Source: Trematomus loennbergii
Lineage: Eukaryota; Chordata; Actinopteri; Perciformes; Nototheniidae
DNA length: 64,000 nucleotides
NCBI GenBank assembly: GCA_012861695.1
Contig: JAAOOA010000353.1
Location: 248,001 to 312,000 of the forward strand
Reading direction: 5' to 3'
Shown: piece after piece, positions 55,772 through 64,000 of the stretch
Layout: every line of letters begins with the position of its first letter
How positions within the stretch are numbered: position 1 is the first letter of the stretch
Position numbers and translations under genes: made by a program
Notes under the pieces: model-generated
What the model saw: the letters and a program-made list of their open reading frames with translations, nothing else
The model's database searches: none
What the model was told of the DNA's origin: nothing

Positions 55772-57959
55772 TATGGAGCTAATTTCCTGCCATAACTCCA
55801 CAAACAAACTAAACAGGTTTTACTAATGCCTCATGATTCACTAACAAACACAATGTGGTTTGCAAATACAAAACACCATCTACAAACTAATGCATTTAGT
55901 TTTGCAAAGAAAAAACGTGTCTATCAAATAAACACATACCATTTTTCTAATAAATCATGTTTCAGAGACAAATTCAGCATAGGTTTTACAAGTACACACA
56001 TTTTTTTTACAACTACAACACTTCTTTTTACAAGTACAAATCTTGTTTTTACAACTACAACACTCACGTGACTTTTGGCAGTAATATTCCGCCGTGGTTG
56101 TGCTCATACACATTCACACATGCTCACTCACACATGCTCCACGGCAGCAGGGGGCACTACTGAGTCCATTGGGAAGGCGGGAGGTTGAGCAGAGAATGGA
56201 ACAGCCCTTGCCAGCCTGATGACAGCGGTGTTTCTAGCGATCCAGCGATCTGAATTTAGCGATCACAACGAAAACAGCCAAGACACATATTGAGCCCAGA
56301 AAATGAATGTTCTTAGGGCTGTAAATATAATAAGCCTTTGTCTAAAATGGACAACATTGTAACTAAGGAGATTTAAACTATACAGCGATTCTGCACTCGG
56401 TCAATCAGCTGCTCTTCATTTTCTTTCCTGCTATATTCAATGAGTGATACAAATATTTTTTACCATACGTTCTGAATAAAACTGATACTGTTGGACTCGG
56501 TACTAGTTGACTGCTACCAGAAATAAAAGGAAGTACTTTACTGTGTACTTTGTGAGTAATCCTCTGTCAGAGTCCCCTCCATAGTACATAATGCATGTTT
56601 TTTGCTATCTTTGATGAATGATAAAAATAAAATGTTACCATTAGTTCTTAATGAAATTGATACGGTTTGACTTTGTATTAGTAAGCCTACTACTAACAAT
56701 ACATTGAAGTACTTTTACTGTGTATTTTTTGAGAAATACTCTGTCAAAGTCACCTGCTGAGAACAAAATCAAGCCACTTCTGCTAAGTTTGATGAGGGAA
56801 TTCTTTTTTGTTGCCATTAGTTCTTCGTGAGATTGATCCTGTTGGACTCAGTACTACTGAAACTACCCCCACAAGTACTATGAAGTACTTATTGTGTACT
56901 TTTCCAGTAATCCTCTGTCAATGTCCCCTCCTGAGTACAATAATGCATGTTTTTCTTTTGATAAGCGTTAAAAAACATTTCTTCCTGAGACTGATATTGT
57001 TGGACAGAGTATTTTAAGAGGATGGTAGACATGATATCAGCATACTTCCAGTCAGTACTCCGGCAGCAGCATTTTCACACCTTGGAAAGTCTTTAGAGTC
57101 TGGCCTGGAATGGATAGCTGGTCACAAATATCCTTCAGCAAAGTAACACACTCTGTCACATGGTTGCCCTCTTATGATGCTGCTGTCTTTTAATATATAA
57201 TTATTCCTCTGCCGCTAGTTCGTTCCTCGCAGATTCTTCAGTCTCATCAGCCTCATCCTTCCATCAGTCCCAGTTAACGCCTCCAGCACACTTCCAGTAT
57301 CTGACTCCATATGATATTGTCCTGATGCTGTAAGGGTGATGCCCCATGATCACAAAATGACCCCTCTAAAGTCTGAGTGCCAAGGACCTCATATTATGTC
57401 TGTCATTAATGTTACATCACCCATTCTAACAATTTTCTTTCCTTTTTTCTCTTCTCTTAACTGAATAGTCCTGTCTTTAAGTATAACCAAATGTAAAGTC
57501 CTTTTCCTGCACCATTTTAAGGCTTCATAACAGGCATGTTTACTGTATGTGTTTGGAGAAATAACACAATCAATGGCCCAGAATTGTACTTCATAAACTA
57601 TGAATCTTGTGGTGCTTGAAGAAATACAGACGGGTTAAGCCGGCCAGGTTATATATATATATATATGCCTTTTTTGGAGCCATTTTTTTCAATATTTATT
57701 AAAATGTCACTAGTTATTTAAACAAACCACTATCTGAGGATAATACAAGCAACCATAAAACACCCTTTATCTAGAGAGCCATTGAAGCCCATGAAGAATT
57801 TATCCTTCCACAAATCTTTTCAACTGCTGTATTAATAAAGTTGCCACGTGTTTTCAAATTCAAGTTAAGGAACTATCTGTGTAAAACATTACAAATATTC
57901 TTCATTTGCAGTATTTAAAAATGTTCAGAAAGACTGCATCAATTATATGCTATATATAT

Positions 57960-57991
<32 letters not shown>

Positions 57992-59980
57992 ATATCAATA
58001 TTGTTATTAACTTAACAAAAATGGGATAATTGCCATGGATGTGGTGTTTGATATAGTTTACGTTCAATTTTAACTATTTTAGGCAGAAAAACGTATATTG
58101 ACGAAACCTTTTTAATAATTTACTATAATTTAGAAAGGTTTTTGTGAGAAATCATTTCAAAAGTAAACTTATTTTTCATTTTATATTGAAATGTTTGCAC
58201 ACAACATTATTAATTTATACATTTTTATAAACATTTTAAATTATGAATCCATTAATTTATTGTATTTCCTTGAGGCTGGGGAAGATATCCAGCATGTGGT
58301 TCAACATGTAATACAAGTAAGTATATGTACAACATGGAAAAGTAAATAAAATAAGTTTAATAGGAGGATGTGGATTTATTTTCTCTCACCTTGTAATTAC
58401 ACAATCAAACAATCTATAATTTAGCTCTGACCTTCACAAAAACATTTTGTTGAATTGGACACATTTTTCCAAGCTCTATTGACAGACATGCAATGACTGG
58501 GACTGATGGAAGAATCTGAGAGGAATGAACTAGGAGCAGAGAAATAATCATATTTAAAAGACAGCAGCCCCATAAGAGGCCAACAAGAGTCACAAGGGTG
58601 CGTCACTTTGCTGAAGGATATTTGTGACCAGCTATCCAGGCCAGACTCTAAAGACTTTCCAAGGGTAAAATGCTGCTGCTGGAGTACTGACTGGAAGTAT
58701 TGCTGATATCATGTCAACCATCCTCTTAAAGTACTCTGTCCAACAATATCAGTCTCATAAGAAAGGTGTTTTAACGCTTATTCAAAATAGCAGAGAAACA
58801 TGCATTATTGTACTCAGGAGGGGACATTGACAGAGGATTACTCAAAAAGTACACAGTAAAAGTACTTCATAGTACTTGTGGTACTAGTACTGAGTCCAAC
58901 AGTGTCAATCTCACGAAGAACTAATGGCAAAACATATTTTTTTCCCTCATCAAACTTAGCAGAAATGGCTTGATTTTGTTCTCAGGAGGGGACTTTGACA
59001 GAGTATTTCTCAAAAAATACACAGTAAAAGTACTTCAATGTATTGTTAGTAGTAGGCTTACTAATACAAAGTCAAACCGTATCAATTTCATTAAGAACTA
59101 ATGGTAACATTTTATTTTTATCATTCATCAAAGATAGCAAAAAACATGCATTATGTACTATGGAGGGGACTCTGACAGAGGATTACTCACAAAGTACACA
59201 GTAAAGTAGGCTACTTCCTTTTATTTCTGGTAGCAGTCAACTAGTACCGAGTCCAACAGTATCAGTTTTATTCAGAACGTATGGTAAAAAATATTTGTAT
59301 CACTCATTGAATATAGCAGGAAAGAAAATGAAGAGCAGCTGATTGACCGAGTGCAGAATCGCTGTATAGTTTAAATCTCCTTAGTTACAATGTTGTCCAT
59401 TTTAGACAAAGGCTTATTATATTTACAGCCCTAAGAACATTCATTTTCTGGGCTCAATATGTGTCTTGGCTGTTTTCGTTGTGATCGCTAAATTCAGATC
59501 GCTGGATCGCTAGAAACACCGCTGTCATCAGGCTGGCAAGGGCTGTTCCATTCTCTGCTCAACCTCCCGCCTTCCCAATGGACTCAGTAGTGCCCCCTGC
59601 TGCCGTGGAGCATGACTTTTTTTCTCACGTGACTTTTGGCAGTAATATTCCGCCGTGAGAAGAAAAAGTTTTGTAGTTGTAAAAAAAAGTGTTGTAGTTG
59701 TAAAAACAAGTTTTGTACTTGTAAAAATAAGTGTTGTAGTTGTAAAAAAAATGTGTGTACTTGTAAAACCTATGCTGAATTTGTCTCTGAAACATGATTT
59801 ATTAGAATAATGGTATGTGTTTATTTGATAGATAAGTTTTTTCTTTGCAAAACTAAATGCATTAGTTTGTAGATGGTGTTTTGTATTTGCAAACCACATT
59901 GTGTTTGTTAGTGAATCATGAGGCATTTGTAAAACCTGTTTAGTTTGTTTGTGGAGTTATGGCAGGAAATTAGCTCCATA
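55772..59980. mobile_element. Large palindromic element, arms about 1.4 kb
   Basis: The left arm (55,772 to about 57,150) and right arm (about 58,600 to 59,980) are inverted copies from TATGGAGCTAATTTCCTG at the outer ends to CCTTCAGCAAAGT at the inner ends. GGTCATAGTG occurs just outside the left arm (55,762-55,771) and 13 bases outside the right arm (59,994-60,003), a possible 10-bp TSD. No transposase is seen in arms or spacer. Confidence 0.75.
57150..58600. other. Spacer of the palindromic element
   Basis: Non-coding, with (TA)n runs at about 57,648-57,665 and 57,966-57,990. The part at 57,195-57,420 is less AT-rich but yields no recognised protein. Confidence 0.5.
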
Positions 59981-60014
59981 ATAGGGACGTAACGGTCATA
60001 GTGACTTAATGGGA

Positions 60015-60068
60015 AAAGATAAGGCTGAGTGAGTGTGTGTGTGTCACTCACTCAGCCTTATCTTTTCT
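60015..60068. repeat. Perfect hairpin-forming inverted repeat
   Basis: AAAAGATAAGGCTGAGTGAG and its inverse flank a short GT run. Similar text occurs twice in direct orientation at 28,165-28,245. Confidence 0.8.
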
Positions 60069-60414
60069 CAGCTGCGGCTCTGCACACACACATGATCAGT
60101 GCTCAGGCTGAGTTCTGCGGTGTCTCACTGTCTCGCAGACCCCACGCAGCAACCAGGAAACAACACCAGTAATCCAGCTCACACTGTCCGCTCCTCGAGC
60201 CTCAAAGGGCGGAGCAGCGAGCCCCGCAACGTCCCGCCAACACGGCACCCAGACCCCACGCAGCATTCTCATCTGTTTGTCATTACTGTGTCATTTTCTG
60301 GTTGCTAACAAACGCCATTGTAACACATAAACACTGATGTTCCGCTGTAACGGTGGTTGACTAATCAGAACATAGTGGGCGAGCTGACCAATCAGAGCAC
60401 AGTGGGCTCATAGG

Positions 60415-61775
60415 CAGGGACGGATCTAGAAAAATATTCATGGGGTGGCAAGAGAATTTGAGGGGTGGCATCCCCTGGCAAAGAAGTATGCCGATTTAAT
60501 CGTAGTCATATCAATCAATGTTAACTTGGAAAGCCACAATATTGATATTTTAACTCAATAACATTAGGTGACATTATTGTGGCACATCAGTAAAGCCTTT
60601 ATTAGAGATATATAAGGTGGCAGACATAATTTAATGAATTTTAACTGAATAACTGAATGAGTTTGTTTCACTCTTAGACCAGCAGGGATACCAAATCTAT
60701 GCAGACTGCTGCAATAAGTACATTAATTAACTGTCTCATCGATGTTTGTCTGAATTAATATGATAATATTAACAATCATATCATTCCTATCAGCTGTCAA
60801 TCAGTGTTATGATTCACATATTCATCTATTATTAAATAAACCATATTTTTTGGAGGAGTTAATGATGAATGTTCCTCAAGATGCTTGCTCACCCTCCTTC
60901 AAATTTGAAAGATAATTATTTACTGTCATATATCAAATTCAAAGAATCAAAAGAACAGTTCAGCGCCCCACGACTTTAGTGCAAACAGTTACACCCTTGA
61001 CTTTACATCAGAAAGAACAAACATTAAAGAAGTGACTAACTGCATCAGTTAGGGTTAAAAAACGTGTATTCAGCTAAAACATATACATCGCTGCAGTTAT
61101 TATCCAGTGGAAATTCCTTACCTACTGGCCTAGTTAAATCAAAGTGGTTACTTTTTTTTGGCTGGGCAGTGTAGTTTTACACACCGTCTTATTTGACTTT
61201 CTCAGGACTTAAAACTGTTTTTTGGGGGCAGACCCCCACAAAGAAAAAAATATATGTACACACGTAAGGTCATCATCTTACCAGTTTTTTGCTCATCGAG
61301 TCATCCGTGAGCAGAGTATCAAGTTGGCATGCCTATTACAGCTGAATGCGGCGATTACCATGTTGTTCAGCAAAACGCCTCACAAACTTTTTAAGATCCA
61401 AAGCTTTAGTGCGTTTTTGATTCAATGCTGAGTACAGACAAACTTGACAGTCTCTTCTCTGTCATTGTAGACCGCAAATACCTCATTCCTTCCGTCTGCT
61501 TGCCTCGGTCCGAAAGCTTCTCGTTTTGCGCCGTCCCGTTCAAATGAAATTGCCGCCAATCACATTTCCATGCTCGTGCCAGGGCCGGGGGAGGGGTTAC
61601 AAGGCTCGGGTCTTGTGCTGCATTCACTTGCACTCGGACATTAGAGATTTTCTCTCATAAAGGTCCGATGAGCCACAACTTTTATTTCAAAACAAAGCTG
61701 CCAACTGGGGTGGCAGCTGGGGTGGCAAGGCTATTGTTTAGGGTGACAGTTGCCACCCCGGTAGATCCGCCCCTG
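60415..61775. mobile_element. hAT element (1,361 bp) with known empty site
   Basis: Ends are CAGGGACGGATCTAG and TAGATCCGCCCCTG. A perfect 8-bp TSD CTCATAGG lies at 60,407-60,414 and 61,776-61,783. The related repeat at 28,470-28,490 shows the uninterrupted sequence. 'GGGGTGGCA' motifs recur near both ends. No transposase domain found. Confidence 0.9.
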
Positions 61776-61783
61776 CTCATAGG

Positions 61784-62064
61784 GAGGGGGGTCAGGAGCT
61801 CCAACAAGCCGTTTAGGACAGAGAGTGAATACACATATTATACAGAGATGCTGTATGAGAAACCAATGTGATTTTGGAACATTGAACAATGTAAATCTAT
61901 TGTAGTAGACCTCAACAATCGAATTATGATCAGTAGAAATGGCCATGTCATGGGACCTTTAACAAGAGCAGTCTCAGTGCTGTTGTGCGGTCGAAAGCCT
62001 GACTGGAACACTTCGAAACAGTTATTTAAATGCAAGAAATGTCTTGAAAACAACTTTTTCAATA
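61784..62064. repeat. Right part of the repeat unit shared with 28,480-28,760
   Basis: Continues the host repeat after the hAT. It carries 'GCCATGTCATGGGACCT' followed by TTAA, then further shared sequence until the Harbinger element starts. Confidence 0.65.
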
Positions 62065-62275
62065 GGCGCGTTCACACCAAGTACTTTTCCCACAGTAGTT
62101 CATGAGAACTTTAGTTCATGAGAGTTCTTTTAGTTCTGACGAACTAAAGCAGATCGCGTTCACACCAAAATGAGTTCCTGGGGTGATTAGGCAAATGAGC
62201 CGCTGACGTCACTTCTTCTTCTTCTGCTTTGGTTTTCCTGGCAGGCCGCAAACAACTTCACGGCGAGTACAGTAG

Positions 62276-62865
62276 GTGGCGGTATGCACCTTAAAGTTGC
62301 AATTCGCCAAAAACCGAGAGAAGAAGAAAAAAAACTTCCGCTTCCGCTGTATGCTTCTGTTTACCTTCCGACCTCAGACACGGTATGGAGTTGACGTTTT
62401 GATGGTCGTGTTATACAGCTTCGTAACGGAGTTATTTAAGCCAATAACTCAGCCACAAATACAAATACAGATCGACCATTCAAATGCAATAGAAATGCTG
62501 AGTCGGAGGCGAAGGCGGTTAAGAAGCCTTAACAAAAGGATTAGACGACGAAATCACACGCGATGGACATGTTTTGCCGTTGTACAGCCGAGGATGATGG
62601 CCGTTATCACGCCCAAAGAACAGCAATGGTACGTTCATTAAATCACATTAATACTATCTAATGTAGGATTTATGGAGTTATGTAGGGCTAATTTGTGTCT
62701 TTGTATGTGTTCCAGATATGCGAATACTACGGAACTCTGGTGAACAATAGAACGTCGGCCTGGTGGTGGCAACATGTGCAGTGGATCGAAGATTTCCGAA
62801 TGTCCAAGGGCTCTTTTCAACTCCTCTGTATTCGCCTGGAAGCAACGTTGTGGAGAGGCATCTGA
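62276..62865 (+). pseudogene. Harbinger transposase, N-terminal exons, catalytic core deleted
   Basis: Exon 1 carries an arginine-rich stretch (MLSRRRRRLRSLNKRIRRRN) and a GTACGT donor at 62,629. An AG acceptor at 62,715 opens exon 2 (62,716-62,865), which reads ICEYYGTLV, then 'WWWQHVQWIEDFRMSKGSF' and 'QLLCIRL'. The 'FRMSKGSFQLL' type motif is typical of the segment before the Harbinger nuclease domain. The frame then ends at TGA and a poly(A) signal (AATAAA, 62,890) follows, so the DDE nuclease is lost. The arginine-rich frame and the frame that splices cleanly into exon 2 differ, implying an indel in exon 1. Non-functional as a nuclease. Confidence 0.65.
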
Positions 62866-63307
62866 ACAGCATGGAAATTGTAAATTGACAATAAAGCTGA
62901 TATTTTGTACAGTGCATTTGGTTCTCTTTTATTTACCAGTCAACAGACACAATTACAATAGTGCAGACACACCTTAGTGCAAAGATTAAATGTCAGTATC
63001 AAAACAGTACTCATACTGTATATTTGTATATTAATGAGTATATTATGTTAAATGTGTGTTAAAGACAATGGGATGAGGTTGAAAGCTCTTTAAAAACTTT
63101 TGTATACATACATGTTAACATACATGTTAAGCATGCACACCTGAAGAACTACGTTACACACACACAGGTTAGTCTGTGTACCGCTGCACTGCTGCTGGTT
63201 TAAACAAAGACAGTCATGATGCTAGTGCCGTGCATGTAGGTTCTCTTTTATTTATCAGCAGCAGATCAATAAGTGTCAGTAGTATCAAAACAATATAATA
63301 ACAGTGG

Positions 63308-63309
<2 letters not shown>
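62866..63309. other. Harbinger 3' region, non-coding
   Basis: Contains AATAAA near 62,890. A repeated text 'GTTCTCTTTTATTTA' occurs at 62,920 and again at 63,241, together with 'GCAGACACACCTTAGTGCAA' at 62,963 and 63,400, suggesting a local duplication. Confidence 0.45.

Positions 63310-63378
<69 letters not shown>
63310..63378. repeat. (TA)n microsatellite, about 69 bp
   Basis: Pure TA repeat; a shorter relic follows near 63,450. Confidence 0.97.
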
Positions 63379-63381
<3 letters not shown>

Positions 63382-63491
63382 ACAATAGGTAGGCTCAGCA
63401 GCAGACACACCTTAGTGCAAAGTTAGGTGTCAGTATTAATAACAGTGGCATATATATATAATCACAATAATACAAAATTAACTGTCACAGG

Positions 63492-63617
63492 TGTAGGCAA
63501 TTTGGGGTGAAGTGTCTTGCCCAGGGACACAATGACATCCTGACTGCAGTGGGGTTTGAACCTGTGCTCCCCTGATCCGAACACCAACGCACCAGACCAC
63601 TGCACCACACGCCTCCC
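63492..63617 (-). repeat. tRNA-derived SINE head
   Basis: On the minus strand GTGGTGCAGTGGTCTGG (A-box-like) is followed about 40 bases on by GGTTCAAACCC (B box), then GGGCAAGACACTTCACCC, a core shared by many fish SINEs. It is not a functional tRNA because the arms do not fold. Confidence 0.6.
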
Positions 63618-63638
63618 AACAAGTCATTGTACAGTTTA

Positions 63639-63890
63639 TCAACGACAAGTTTTTCTTAATTCTTGTATTGAAGGCCTGTTGGATTTAATCAGCTCGCTTA
63701 GCACTGCCAGAAGCCCAGCCAGAAAGGTATTTTGTTGCTCCACCTCGATTCCTGGCCTTGTGTGAATGCAGCAGCCGTTCGTCGTGCATCTCCTTGGCAC
63801 ACAGGTCCTCATTCTCCTTGCTGACCATGGCACGGCGGTCCATCGCCATGATGGTGTCAAGGAAGCTGTCATCGCGTGCCCACTTTCCTA
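63639..63890 (-). pseudogene. Harbinger Myb-like partner protein, last exon
   Basis: The minus strand has a TTTCACCTTAG acceptor at 63,891, then GKWARDDSFLDTI and a charged helix (MVSKENEDLCAKEMHDER). A frame change occurs near 63,745, after which EVEQQNTFLAGLLAVLSELI follows to the stop at 63,639. A long charged helix ending in a short hydrophobic helix is usual for the C-terminus of Harbinger Myb/SANT-like proteins, which help carry the transposase to DNA. The DNA-binding part would lie upstream, outside the window. The identification is tentative. Confidence 0.45.
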
Positions 63891-64000
63891 AGGTGAAATA
63901 TACAAGATCAGTTTAATCGCAACAACGAGACAACATTGTCCAAATCTGTCTCTGCAGGCACACAACAGGAGGAACACGGGGAACACCTTTGATTTGACTA

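Larger units (their letters stand above)
62065..64000 (+). mobile_element. PIF/Harbinger element, right end outside the window
   Basis: Begins GGCGCGTTCACACCAAGTAC. A transposase remnant lies on the plus strand and a Myb-like exon on the minus strand, the usual two-gene Harbinger layout. The right terminal repeat is not in the window. Confidence 0.65.

Noticed and set aside
63214..63408. Minus-strand frame with Ile-Tyr repeats
   Set aside because: Product of the (TA)n tract.
63492..63617. Functional tRNA gene
   Set aside because: A- and B-box-like sequence is present, but the arms do not pair and a SINE core follows.

Overview
This 64 kb window looks like nuclear DNA of a teleost fish. Support: a trace-amine-receptor gene of fish type, fish-type DIRS, chromodomain-gypsy, hAT, PIF/Harbinger and piggyBac-like elements, long (CA)n and (TA)n tracts, intronless or spliced eukaryotic coding, AATAAA signals, and no bacterial operon structure. 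I cannot name the species. Only one ordinary host gene is recognisable. Nearly everything else is mobile DNA, much of it inserted into other mobile DNA. All joins, TIRs and target-site duplications (TSDs) were read by eye.

Region 1 to 14.3 kb. A broken gypsy element (minus-strand gag, then plus-strand integrase) is split by a 770-bp-class MITE that itself holds a hAT. It is followed by a DIRS gag fragment. The DIRS 5' region carries a TTAA-flanked element (6.07-7.80 kb, with another MITE copy inside) and a 5.1 kb insertion that contains a chromodomain gypsy with intact pol (gag 8.08-8.72, pol to 12.0, LTR to 12.4 kb). Next comes a retroelement fragment with a tRNA-Pro-type primer site and gag-like sequence, split by a 323-bp Harbinger MITE.

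Region 14.3 to 27.9 kb. This is a stack of insertions six deep: DIRS element, hAT, second hAT, 8.7 kb LTR element without long ORFs, third hAT-like element, then a hAT MITE. Most levels are confirmed by perfect TSDs.

Region 27.9 to 31.5 kb. This holds repeat debris and then the one host gene, a trace amine-associated receptor (29,365-30,378, plus strand).

Region 31.5 to 44.3 kb. A second, related LTR element without coding capacity lies here, bounded by TAATT TSDs. It holds a MITE, which holds a 5.5 kb element with long TIRs and 10-bp TSDs, which holds a TTAA element with a solo LTR inside and a piggyBac-like element.

Region 44.3 to 64 kb. This contains two piggyBac-like elements in inverted orientation, a (CA)n tract, a pair of 1 kb direct repeats, a LINE-like tail, a 906-bp hAT that keeps an intact BED zinc-finger ORF, a 4.2 kb palindromic element with 1.4 kb arms, a 1,361-bp hAT with a matching empty site at 28.4 kb, and the start of a Harbinger element (spliced, core-deleted transposase; Myb-like exon on the other strand) that runs off the window.

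The elements do not cooperate as a pathway. The layout records successive insertions around a chemosensory receptor gene. The most notable items are the two long non-coding LTR elements with a shared tRNA-Ser-like primer site, the deep nests, the receptor with two amine-binding aspartates, the palindrome, and the BED-only hAT.
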